64,000 bases of DNA, taken from Acidimicrobiales bacterium (GTDB taxonomy: Bacteria > Actinomycetota > Acidimicrobiia > Acidimicrobiales > SHLQ01). Both the position numbers and the translations under genes were made by a program. Each line of letters begins with the position of its first letter. Position 1 is the first letter of the stretch. This document shows positions 32,292 to 40,399 of this stretch, one piece after another. The DNA is taken from assembly GCA_020629635.1 (NCBI GenBank), contig JAHDCX010000005.1, positions 94,525 to 158,524 on the forward strand, written 5' to 3'. Under the pieces are notes generated by a model. That model saw nothing but the letters and a program-made list of their open reading frames with translations. It searched no databases and was not told the origin of the DNA.

Positions 32292-32477
32292 TCAGCGGGT
32301 GCCGAACGAGTCTTCGGGCCGACCAGCGTCGATGCGCAGATCCGGGATCCCATCGATGAGCAGGTATGCCGTCCACGCCACGGCGAACGCGATGGCGCCA
32401 TAGGCGATCAGCTCGTTGGCCAAGCCGCCCACGAAGAGCGCAAAGAATCCGGTCAGATACAACACGAGTGCTCTCAT
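32292..32477 (-). CDS. Small membrane protein, 61 aa
   Basis: Two hydrophobic helices (ALVLYLTGFFALFVGGLAN and IAYGAIAFAVAWTAYLLI), then a charged tail (DGIPDLRIDAGRPEDSF). It is upstream of the glutamate dehydrogenase in the same direction and divergent from the heliorhodopsin gene, 141 bases away. Not recognised. Confidence 0.55.
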   Translation of the reverse strand: MRALVLYLTGFFALFVGGLANELIAYGAIAFAVAWTAYLLIDGIPDLRIDAGRPEDSFGTR

Positions 32478-32522
32478 GGTGTCGCCTTACCCACACTGCG
32501 TGCAGCCGAAACATCGCCATGT

Positions 32523-32553
32523 GGGTCCGAGAGTGCAGTGCGGGTCCGAGAGT
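32523..32553. promoter_or_regulatory. 12-base direct repeat in heliorhodopsin promoter region
   Basis: GGGTCCGAGAGT occurs exactly at 32523-32534 and 32542-32553, 19 bases apart. It lies between the small membrane protein and heliorhodopsin starts. It is a candidate activator or repressor site acting on either or both genes. Confidence 0.45.
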
Positions 32554-32618
32554 CGGCGGAGACAGCTCCCACGTTCGACCGACGTTTACGTGCCCCGGCC
32601 ACTGGGTAGGTCGCCGAC

Positions 32619-33485
32619 ATGACGATGATCTCCCAACCTCCGATTCCCCCGATGGTGACCTACCCGCTCCACAAGGATCCAGGACACGGCGATCACCACC
32701 ACGACCACGTCGACCCCGTGGATGAGGATCCACAGCCGAAGTACCAACAACTCCGGCGTCGCAACGTGCTCTTCGGCACCCTTCACCTGATGTCGGGCAT
32801 CGCGATGGTGGCACTCGCCAACGACTTCACCCTTCCGGTTTCGACGACGTATCTCGATGGGATCCCGGGCGGCACGATCGATCCCGCGCGACTTGATACC
32901 CCCATCGACATCCGCCTCGGTTGGGCGACAGCGGCCTTCCTGTTCATGTCGGCGATCGCCCACTTCGTGATCGCTGCGCCGGGTGTGAACGCCGTCTACA
33001 ACCGAGAGCTCGAGCGCGGCCAGAACCGCTTTCGGTGGGTTGAATACTCACTCTCGTCCAGTCACATGATCGTGCTGATTGCCATGCTGACCGGAATCTC
33101 GGACGCGGCCGCACTACTGGCCATCGCCGGGGCGAACGCCGCAATGATCCTCTTCGGCTGGTTGATGGAAACGACCAACGACGTCCGCGGCGACACGACG
33201 ATCACGTGGACGCCCTTCTGGTTCGGGTGCATCGCTGGCGCCGTGCCGTGGGTGGCGATCGGCATCTATCTGTTTGGGCCAGGATCAGGTGTACCGAACT
33301 TCGTCTACGGGATCTTCTTCTCCCTGTTCGTGTTCTTCAACTGCTTCGCCGTCAACCAAGCGCTCCAGTACTCAAGAGTCGGCAAATGGAAGGACTATCT
33401 CTTTGGCGAGCGGGTGTACATCACGCTCAGTATCACCGCCAAGAGCATCCTCGCCTGGCAGATCTTCGCCAACACCCTCGTGTGA
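32619..33485 (+). CDS. Heliorhodopsin
   Basis: 288 residues, seven membrane helices, retinal protein of the heliorhodopsin family. Lys275 in SITAKSILAWQIF on helix 7 is the Schiff-base lysine. Glu142 in RWVEYSLSSSHM on helix 3 is the counterion. Their spacing (133) is within one residue of the E107-K241 spacing of the reference protein 48C12, as I remember it. Heliorhodopsins have the N-terminus in the cytoplasm and no clear pump activity; signalling or enzyme-regulating roles are proposed. The N-terminus here is unusual: about 45 residues with a HGDHHHDHVDP cluster that could bind metal. No carotenoid or retinal synthesis gene is in the window. It is divergent from the glutamate dehydrogenase unit. 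Confidence 0.92.
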   Translation: MTMISQPPIPPMVTYPLHKDPGHGDHHHDHVDPVDEDPQPKYQQLRRRNVLFGTLHLMSGIAMVALANDFTLPVSTTYLDGIPGGTIDPARLDTPIDIRLGWATAAFLFMSAIAHFVIAAPGVNAVYNRELERGQNRFRWVEYSLSSSHMIVLIAMLTGISDAAALLAIAGANAAMILFGWLMETTNDVRGDTTITWTPFWFGCIAGAVPWVAIGIYLFGPGSGVPNFVYGIFFSLFVFFNCFAVNQALQYSRVGKWKDYLFGERVYITLSITAKSILAWQIFANTLV

Positions 33486-33532
33486 TTCGGTGGCGAACAC
33501 CGGCTCCGCCGAGGAACCGCTGCCGCAAAGGG

Positions 33533-35830
33533 TCAGTAGAACCGGCGCGGGTGCTCCACGCTGCGGCGACGTTGCATCAACACGAAGAGGACGACTCCGG
33601 CCACGGCGACGAGCAGCCCGATCAGGAACGGGACTGCACGTTGCAGATAGTCGGGAGCGAGCTGGATCGGCGTGGGTTGCACTTCGCCGGCCCGAACAGA
33701 AATGCTCAGCGGGGGCGACCCCTCCGACACCAGGTAGGTGTCGCCGAACAAGGTCTTGAACGAGTCGGTCCGCGAGCTGAAGCTGTCGATCAGGTCGGTG
33801 GCCAGTTCTGGTCCGCTGACACCGATCTCACCCTCGGTCCAGGTCAGCAGCAAGCGATCGTTGTTCTCGAGTTCGTAGGCGCTCAGAATCGCGCGGCCGA
33901 CGTCCACGTCGAAGCGCAACAGCTCCACACGATCCTCCGATGCGACCGCCAGCGGCTCGTCGGCCAAGAGGTCGAGGTACTGGCCGATGTCTGCGGTGTC
34001 TTCGGCCACGAGGAAAGACGGCTGGTTCGTCGCCATCGCCGTCTGCAAGTCCACGAAGTCGGGTTCGAGTGGCTCGCGAGTGATGCGCTGGAGCGCAGCA
34101 AGCGTTCGAATGGCGAGCGCCACCCGATCGTGGGAGTACGCATCCAGACCAACTCGAAACTCTGGAACGAAGACCTGTGGGTATCGATCGAAGCTCGGGT
34201 CCTGGATCTGGCCGGGCACGACAATCAGCTCGGTGAAAGGATCCACCTGCAGCTCGAAAGGGATCTCTCCAGGTCGGCAGAATCCACTGGGCGGCGTGTA
34301 GTCGACGATCACCTGCAGACCGAGGGTGCGAGTGAGGAGCTCCGGCGTGAGCGTCACGTCGAACTCGAAGTGGCCGGCGTCGTTGCCCTGCAGATTCTCG
34401 GCGTGCGCCAGGACGCCGTTGAAGAAGATACTGATCGTCGCCTGAGCGCTGTCGGCGAGTGGGGTGAATCGGCCTTCGCCGCGAAGGCGTGCCGCCTCGA
34501 CCGGACCACCCAGGCTCGCCTGATCGATGAACCACAGCATCTCCATTCGGCCCACGCCAGTCGTGCCCAGATCGAAGATCTCCAACTCGTCGAGCGTGAA
34601 TCGGGTTTGGCGTGCGACGTCGATGTCGGAGTCTGCAGAGGAGACCGGAAGGATCTCGAGACCGTCCTCGTCGTAGCGGGCTGTCGCCCACGATGCGAGC
34701 GTCGCAGCCTCGCCGTCGGGGTCGTAGTGCGACACGTCCACGATCGTTCCCGCCGTCAGGGCTCGGTACTCGCCCGACATGGCAGCAGCCTCACGCACGA
34801 GCTGTTCGCCGTCGCCACCCAACGCCAGCAAGGACCCCTGTTGATCGTTCTTGCTCGTCACGATGTGAAGACCGGCGGAAAGCGCTTCGGACACGACGAT
34901 CGATCGTCGTGTGGGCGAAAACTCCACTTGAGGGAGCACGCCCGGATCGTCGAGGGGAACGATCGAGATGTCGGGGGCGTTTCCGATGACGTTGCGGACC
35001 ACGCCGAGCGCGACGAGTGCCGCCGCCTCAGCTTCGTTCGACGTCGGCTCAGCCGGAACGTGCAATTCGAGTTCGGTGAGCAGCGGTGGAATGAACGTGT
35101 TGACCTGAGTCGGTGGTGTCGGTGCTCCGCGAAGGACCCACCCGCCTGCGTTGAGGTCGACCCAGGCGCCCTGCAGCGTGGTGGTACATGCCGTGTCTTC
35201 GGAGCGCAAACGGTTGCGGATCGTCAGCGTGATCTTCTCGCGTCGGACGTCGATACCTCGGAGGTCAAAGACCACGACCTGTGGCCGTTCGACTCGTGTG
35301 CCATCTCGCCGTGATCCGAGGTTGATCGTGCGAGTCTCGATCCCCTCCGCCGAGTATTCGATGTATCCCGAGTCGACATCCGGTGAGATCGTCATCGTTG
35401 CGCGGAGATAGCGAGGCTGGAAGCCATCTGGAACGGCGAGCTGAACAACGGTTTCACCGACCTGACCGGCGAGCGAAACGTGTGTGCCAACTCCACCCGC
35501 TTCGAAGGGAATCAACCAATCACCGTTCGTCTCGAGGACCTCGATCGGTGGGTCACCGGCGACGTCGTCGAGCTTTGCCGACAACTCCGCAAGTTCATCG
35601 GTCCCGAGCCATGCGGTCGAATCTGCCACCGGACCGTTGACACTGATCACTGCCTCGCCAATACGTCGCTCGGCCTCGTCCGCGATGTCGGGGGACTCGT
35701 CAACGGGTACGTCCTGCGCGCTCGCTGGCGGAATGCTGCTGTGGACACCGAGCCCGAGCGCGACGACGGTGGCCGCAACCACTCTCGTCCACCGTCGCTT
35801 TTCCGCCACACGTCTGGAATCGGCGACCAA
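33533..35830 (-). CDS. BcsB-like exopolysaccharide synthase periplasmic subunit
   Basis: About 765 residues; the TTG start at 35830 is uncertain. An N-terminal signal peptide (VVAATVVALGLGV, cut after PASAQ) is followed by about 690 extracytoplasmic residues. A single C-terminal membrane helix (AVPFLIGLLVAVAGVVLFVL) and RRRSVEHPRRFY tail follow. Repeating jelly-roll-like segments with FFNGVLAHAENLQ, TLGLQVIVDYTPPSGFCRPG and ELQVDPFTELIV match the plan of the cellulose synthase regulatory subunit BcsB. No BcsA is adjacent, so the polymer is unknown. It is divergent from a flippase, at the head of a glycosyltransferase locus. Confidence 0.62.
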   Translation of the reverse strand: MVADSRRVAEKRRWTRVVAATVVALGLGVHSSIPPASAQDVPVDESPDIADEAERRIGEAVISVNGPVADSTAWLGTDELAELSAKLDDVAGDPPIEVLETNGDWLIPFEAGGVGTHVSLAGQVGETVVQLAVPDGFQPRYLRATMTISPDVDSGYIEYSAEGIETRTINLGSRRDGTRVERPQVVVFDLRGIDVRREKITLTIRNRLRSEDTACTTTLQGAWVDLNAGGWVLRGAPTPPTQVNTFIPPLLTELELHVPAEPTSNEAEAAALVALGVVRNVIGNAPDISIVPLDDPGVLPQVEFSPTRRSIVVSEALSAGLHIVTSKNDQQGSLLALGGDGEQLVREAAAMSGEYRALTAGTIVDVSHYDPDGEAATLASWATARYDEDGLEILPVSSADSDIDVARQTRFTLDELEIFDLGTTGVGRMEMLWFIDQASLGGPVEAARLRGEGRFTPLADSAQATISIFFNGVLAHAENLQGNDAGHFEFDVTLTPELLTRTLGLQVIVDYTPPSGFCRPGEIPFELQVDPFTELIVVPGQIQDPSFDRYPQVFVPEFRVGLDAYSHDRVALAIRTLAALQRITREPLEPDFVDLQTAMATNQPSFLVAEDTADIGQYLDLLADEPLAVASEDRVELLRFDVDVGRAILSAYELENNDRLLLTWTEGEIGVSGPELATDLIDSFSSRTDSFKTLFGDTYLVSEGSPPLSISVRAGEVQPTPIQLAPDYLQRAVPFLIGLLVAVAGVVLFVLMQRRRSVEHPRRFY

Positions 35831-35932
35831 GACGACGCAGTTGAGTGCTCATCGGGATCGGGCATGGGCCGTTCGGATCATTTCGGCCGTCCGAGCTTGG
35901 GTGAGGGTGGAGGTCCTTCCGACACCACGTCA

Positions 35933-37306
35933 ATGGCAACCAGCTCCCGAGGCGGGGTGGCGGTTGCGCAGGTGCGGAATCAGGCGGCGGGTGCACTCAT
36001 CAGGGCCGGACGAGACTCGCTCGTGCGAAACAGCCTTCTCGTCATGATCACAACGGCGACCAACGCAGGCTTTGGCTTTCTCTACTGGATCGCCGCAGCC
36101 CGCTTGTTCCCGGAGGCAGAGGTCGGGCGGGCGACCGCAGTGATCGCGGCCCTCAACGTCGCGGCAGTGTTCGCCAATCTCGGCCTGTCGACCAGTCTCG
36201 TCGATCAGGTGCCCGGCCTCGATCGTCGACGCTGGACGGAGATGACGTCAACGATCTTTGCGGCCGCACTCGCCGCAAGCACCGTCGCTGCCGTCACTGC
36301 GTGGATCATCCTTCCGGTCGCCGTGCCGTCGGTGGCCCCCCTCGTACGGTCAGCGATCGCACCCGTGGTTCTCGTCGGTGTCGTCGCCTGGGTTCTTGCC
36401 ATCCTCCTCGACCACGTTTTCATTGCCGAGCGGCGCGCCGAAGGCATGCTTGCGCGCAACGCTTTCGCGGCCATTTGCAAGCTCATCATCGTCGTGCTCC
36501 TCGGGCTCGCCGGGATGCCTGGATCGACTGCCGTGGTGCTGTCGTGGGTCGCTGCGCTGGCCGGAAGCGTGATCATCGTGGGCGGTCGGGGTTTGCGACG
36601 GCTCGGTCGCCAAGCTCCCGCGCCCCGATCAGCCTCGGTGGCCGACATCCGCGCCATTGCGAAGCCGGCGCTGCTTCACCATCTCGCCAATCTCGGGGGC
36701 GAGTTCCCGATGTTTCTCCTACCGATCATCGTGATCATGCGCGCCGGCGACGAAGCATCGGCCTTCTTCTACGTGACATGGATGGTGGGCGGCATCTTCT
36801 TCACGGTCTCGACCGCCTCCGCCCAATCGCTTTTCGCCGAAGGCTCTGCACGAGTTGGCGAACCAAACCGGCAACTGCGCACGACCCTCGGACTCACGGC
36901 TCTCCTTCTCACGCCGGCACTCATCGGCGTCCCGCTGTTCGGCGATTGGATTCTCGGAGCGTTCGGTGCTCGATATGCCGAAGCGGGGACCGGCCTGCTG
37001 ATCCTGCTCGTCGTCTCCGCCATTCCCGATGGAATCACGAACATCTGGGTGGCGCGCTGGCGGGTTCTCGGTCTGCGCATCCACGTCGCTGCGATCAACA
37101 TCGCCATGGCCGTCTTCGCCATTGCGTTCGCCTGGATCTTCGTGCCCAGCCTGGGCATCGCAGCCGTTGGTTGGGCGTGGATCCTCTCGCAAACACTCGG
37201 TTGCGTCTACACAGCAGTCATCGAGATCCGCCGCCGGTCCGACGGAGCGTGGGCAAGCCCCGGCCTCAATGCAACTGCCGACGAGGAGGCCCTGTGCACA
37301 TCCTGA
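35933..37306 (+). CDS. Polysaccharide flippase (Wzx/MATE-like, MOP superfamily)
   Basis: 457 residues from ATG 35933 (35863 is an alternative). Twelve to fourteen membrane segments are predicted by eye. It begins NSLLVMITTATNAGFGFLYW, with FPEAEVGRATAVIAAL, the family-style opening of oligosaccharide flippases. It would move lipid-linked saccharide across the membrane. It is the first gene of a plus-strand block; the next gene (GT4) starts 13 bases before its stop. Confidence 0.82.
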   Translation: MATSSRGGVAVAQVRNQAAGALIRAGRDSLVRNSLLVMITTATNAGFGFLYWIAAARLFPEAEVGRATAVIAALNVAAVFANLGLSTSLVDQVPGLDRRRWTEMTSTIFAAALAASTVAAVTAWIILPVAVPSVAPLVRSAIAPVVLVGVVAWVLAILLDHVFIAERRAEGMLARNAFAAICKLIIVVLLGLAGMPGSTAVVLSWVAALAGSVIIVGGRGLRRLGRQAPAPRSASVADIRAIAKPALLHHLANLGGEFPMFLLPIIVIMRAGDEASAFFYVTWMVGGIFFTVSTASAQSLFAEGSARVGEPNRQLRTTLGLTALLLTPALIGVPLFGDWILGAFGARYAEAGTGLLILLVVSAIPDGITNIWVARWRVLGLRIHVAAINIAMAVFAIAFAWIFVPSLGIAAVGWAWILSQTLGCVYTAVIEIRRRSDGAWASPGLNATADEEALCTS

Positions 37307-38556
37307 TGCTCCCCGACTTCTATCCACCCGCCATCGGCGGACTCGAAAAACATGCACACGGTCTCGTACAGGCGCTCGACGCCAGGGGCCACGACCTCAC
37401 GGTCGCAACCCTCGCCGGTCTCGACGAGACCTGGAAGACGGTCACTGTCGACGACGGTGTGGCGGTCCACCGACTCGGCGGCTGGCGCAAGGCCCTTGCC
37501 GCGTTCTACGACCGAAGAGAGCGACCGTTTCACCCGCCCTTCGCCGACCCCGGCGTCGTCGCAGAGCTACGCCGTCTGATCGACGATCTCAAACCCGACA
37601 TCGTCCACGCCCATGGGTGGATCACGTACTCGGCGATCGAAGCGATCCGTGGCGGCCGCCACGATCCACCCCTCGTCACGACGATGCACGACTTCGGCCT
37701 CATCTGTCCGCGGCGCAACGCCCTGAAATACGGCAGCGAACCCTGCACTGGACCCTCCCTCGGCGAATGCGTCCGCTGTGCGCCCGAACAGTACGGCACA
37801 CCGAAGGGCACCCTCCTCGCGATCGGTCATGCCGGTGGGCGTCGTCGTCACGGCACGGTCGACGCCGTGCTGGCAGTGTCGTCTCCGGTCGCCCGTTTCG
37901 CCGCTGCGGACGGCGGGTTCGATCCCGCTCGGGTCCGCGTCGTGGCCAACTTCTTCAACGGCGACGCGGTTGCGGCGAGCAGCGAGGCCGTGCGCCCCGA
38001 CATCGTCCCGGCCGACGGTCACTACGCGCTCTTTGTCGGTGCGTTGAATCGATTCAAAGGAGTCGAGGTCATTCTCGACGCCTGGCAGCAACTGCGGCTC
38101 CAGACCGACATCGCGGCGCTCGACCCGACGCTCGTCCTTCTGGGGACCCGCTGGCCGGACACCCCCGACACGCTGCCTCCGAACGTCGTCATGCACACCA
38201 ACGTCGACCACGCCGACGTGCTCGCTGCCATGCGCCACAGCGACATGGTGCTGTCGCCCTCGGTCGGGCCCGACGCATGTCCGACCACCGTCCTCGAGGC
38301 AATGGCGCTTGGCCGACCCGCAATCGGAACGCACATCGGCGGGATCCCGGACCTGATCGTCGACGGTGAGACCGGTTCGCTCGTCAGCCCCGGCTCGGCC
38401 GCTCAGCTCGAATCCGCCATGCATCGACTGTTCGTCGACACCGCGTACCGAGAACGCCTCGGCAGTGGCGCGCTGGCCAGAGCTTCGTCATTCTCGGCCG
38501 CCGCGATCGCCGCCGAAGTCGAAGCCGTCTACGAGGGGCTCGCACGTGCCGTCTGA
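37294..38556 (+). CDS. GT4 glycosyltransferase
   Basis: 420 residues from GTG 37294, with AGGAGG directly upstream inside the flippase end. GT-B fold: N-terminal MLPDFYPPAIGGLEKHAHGL, HAHGW in the acceptor domain, and the donor domain with FVGALNRFKGVEVILDAW and DACPTTVLEAMALGRPAIGT (the EX7E-type nucleotide-sugar motif). A Cys-rich insert (MHDFGLICPRRNALKYG, then CTGPSLGECVRC) is typical of a subset of GT4 enzymes. It transfers a sugar from a nucleotide donor during exopolysaccharide assembly. Sugar unknown. Confidence 0.85.
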   Translation: MHILMLPDFYPPAIGGLEKHAHGLVQALDARGHDLTVATLAGLDETWKTVTVDDGVAVHRLGGWRKALAAFYDRRERPFHPPFADPGVVAELRRLIDDLKPDIVHAHGWITYSAIEAIRGGRHDPPLVTTMHDFGLICPRRNALKYGSEPCTGPSLGECVRCAPEQYGTPKGTLLAIGHAGGRRRHGTVDAVLAVSSPVARFAAADGGFDPARVRVVANFFNGDAVAASSEAVRPDIVPADGHYALFVGALNRFKGVEVILDAWQQLRLQTDIAALDPTLVLLGTRWPDTPDTLPPNVVMHTNVDHADVLAAMRHSDMVLSPSVGPDACPTTVLEAMALGRPAIGTHIGGIPDLIVDGETGSLVSPGSAAQLESAMHRLFVDTAYRERLGSGALARASSFSAAAIAAEVEAVYEGLARAV

Positions 38557-39601
38557 CATCACATCGCTGAAGGTGACCGTCCTCATCTGTGCGTACACGT
38601 TCGATCGTGCCGACGACGTGCTCGCCGCCATCCGTGGATGCGCGGCACAACGCCGTCGAGCCGACGAGACGATCCTCGTCGTCGACCACAACGACGAGCT
38701 GTTGCACCACCTGCGAATGGCTGTGGCGGACATCGACCCGACGGTCCGCATCGTCCCCAACGTCGACGCCCGCGGGCTGTCGGGAGCCCGCAGCACTGGC
38801 GTTTCGTTGGCCAGCGGTGACGTCGTTGCCTTCTTGGACGATGACGCCACCCCCGACCCTGACTGGCTTGGCACGCTCATCGTGCCCTTCGCCGATCCGA
38901 GTGTTGTCGGCACAGGAGGCACGGCCAATCCCCGCTGGCCCCGCAGTGCCCCTCGATGGTTCCCCGACGAGTTCCTCTGGGTTGTCGGCTGCAGCTATCG
39001 CGGCCAACCGACGACGACCACCGAGGTACGCAACCCCATCGGGTGCAACATGGCGTTTCGACGTGACGACATGATCCGGGTCGGCGGCTTCGCCACCAGC
39101 CTCGGGCGCATCGGGACCCGACCGGTCGGATGCGAAGAAACCGAGATGGCGATTCGGCTTCGGCGAGGCGACACCAATGGGCCTCGGCGCATCGTGCTGA
39201 CCCCTGATGCGGTCGTCCATCATCGAGTCTCTGCGGACCGTGTTCGCCTTCGCTACTTCTTCGCACGGTGCCACGCAGAAGGCATGTCGAAAGCCGTCGT
39301 CGCTCGATTGCAGTCGAGCGATCTCGCGCTCGAGACCGAACGGACCTACGTCCGAAGGACGTTGCCGTCGGGTGTGCTGCGCGGTCTCGCTGATCCGCTT
39401 CGCGGCCGGCTCGCCGGTCCTGCACGTGCCACCATGATCCTGCTCGGATTCATCGTGACGGCAACGGGTTACGCCCGCGCCACCCTCAACCGGGTCGAGT
39501 CGATCACGGCCACAAACGGCCGACCCGTACCAACGACGGACTCAGCAGTCGAGCGCCGGGTCATCGAAAAAGAGGACCAGCGGATCGAAGTCGACCGCTG
39601 A
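38546..39601 (+). CDS. GT2 glycosyltransferase
   Basis: 351 residues from GTG 38546, overlapping the previous gene by 11 bases. GT-A fold: VTVLICAYTFDRADDVLAAI, the DxD-type motif AFLDDDATPDPDWL, then GCNMAFRRDDMIRVGGF and EETEMAIRLRRG (the ED motif region). A C-terminal hydrophobic helix (ATMILLGFIVTATGYARA) may anchor it. Its last 60 bases overlap the 3' end of the converging DUF1616-like gene. Confidence 0.85.
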   Translation: MPSDITSLKVTVLICAYTFDRADDVLAAIRGCAAQRRRADETILVVDHNDELLHHLRMAVADIDPTVRIVPNVDARGLSGARSTGVSLASGDVVAFLDDDATPDPDWLGTLIVPFADPSVVGTGGTANPRWPRSAPRWFPDEFLWVVGCSYRGQPTTTTEVRNPIGCNMAFRRDDMIRVGGFATSLGRIGTRPVGCEETEMAIRLRRGDTNGPRRIVLTPDAVVHHRVSADRVRLRYFFARCHAEGMSKAVVARLQSSDLALETERTYVRRTLPSGVLRGLADPLRGRLAGPARATMILLGFIVTATGYARATLNRVESITATNGRPVPTTDSAVERRVIEKEDQRIEVDR

Positions 39602-40399
39602 GCCCTCTTGGACGAGGTCGATCTCGAGCCGTGCCCGACAGACGGAGGCGGGTACGGGTCCCGTGACCGAACCATTCCACCGTTCGCCGGCCGCCAACGT
39701 GATCACCGTCGGTTCCCACGCATCGCCGTTCTGGACGGACGGTTCGAGCCGATAGGTCTGTTCTTGCGTCGACGAGTTCACGAGTTGTACCTGCACGGTC
39801 GGCTCGCTCCCTTCGGGAATGGGAACCGATCCGGCCACGAGCGACCAGCGGTTCGAGAGGCTGAAGGTCGTGAACTCCTGCGGTGATGCCCGAGGCAGGA
39901 CCACTGGCGATACCGCGATGATCAGCGCAGCCAAGACCATCGCCGCTCCAGGAACCAACAACGACGTCCACTGAACGGGCACCTCGGGGGCAGCACCGTT
40001 CGTCGCCACGTTGCGATCCCCGTTCGGCATGCCGAGCGCGACATCGCCCGACCGCCGATTGCGGAAGTCGACGATTGCCGCGCACACGAGAACGAGCAAC
40101 AACATCGTCACGACCACCGACACGCGGGTGAGGCGAATCCCGACGGAGATCGCGGCGATCGCCGACACCGGATAGCTCGTCAACGACAGCACGATCATGA
40201 GTGAGACCTTGCGGAAGCCACCGAACGGCAGGGCCGACCCGAAGATGGCGCAGACCATGGCATGTCCGGGGATGAGCAACGCTGCGGGGATCAGTACGAA
40301 TCGCAGCGACGCAGGAATCACCATGACGCCCAAGGCAAACGTTGCCGCCATGGCGAGCAACGGGACCGGCTTGCCGACGTCAGGCGTGCCCGGAGTCAT
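39542..40399 (-). CDS. DUF1616-like membrane protein
   Basis: 285 residues. Four N-terminal membrane segments (VPLLAMAATFALGVMVIPAS, IPGHAMVCAIFGSALPFGGF, a Val/Leu-rich third and a fourth) are followed by a further helix near 170. A C-terminal extracytoplasmic beta domain follows (EPTVQVQLVNSSTQEQTYRL). The RFVLIPAALLIPGHA segment and layout recall DUF1616 proteins found in polysaccharide and S-layer loci. It overlaps the upstream membrane protein by four bases (ATGA) and converges 60 bases into the GT2 gene. Confidence 0.6.
   Translation of the reverse strand: MTPGTPDVGKPVPLLAMAATFALGVMVIPASLRFVLIPAALLIPGHAMVCAIFGSALPFGGFRKVSLMIVLSLTSYPVSAIAAISVGIRLTRVSVVVTMLLLVLVCAAIVDFRNRRSGDVALGMPNGDRNVATNGAAPEVPVQWTSLLVPGAAMVLAALIIAVSPVVLPRASPQEFTTFSLSNRWSLVAGSVPIPEGSEPTVQVQLVNSSTQEQTYRLEPSVQNGDAWEPTVITLAAGERWNGSVTGPVPASVCRARLEIDLVQEGSAVDFDPLVLFFDDPALDC

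Noticed and set aside
33206..35314. A 702-codon plus-strand frame overlapping heliorhodopsin and the BcsB-like gene
   Set aside because: It crosses two well-supported genes and has shadow composition.
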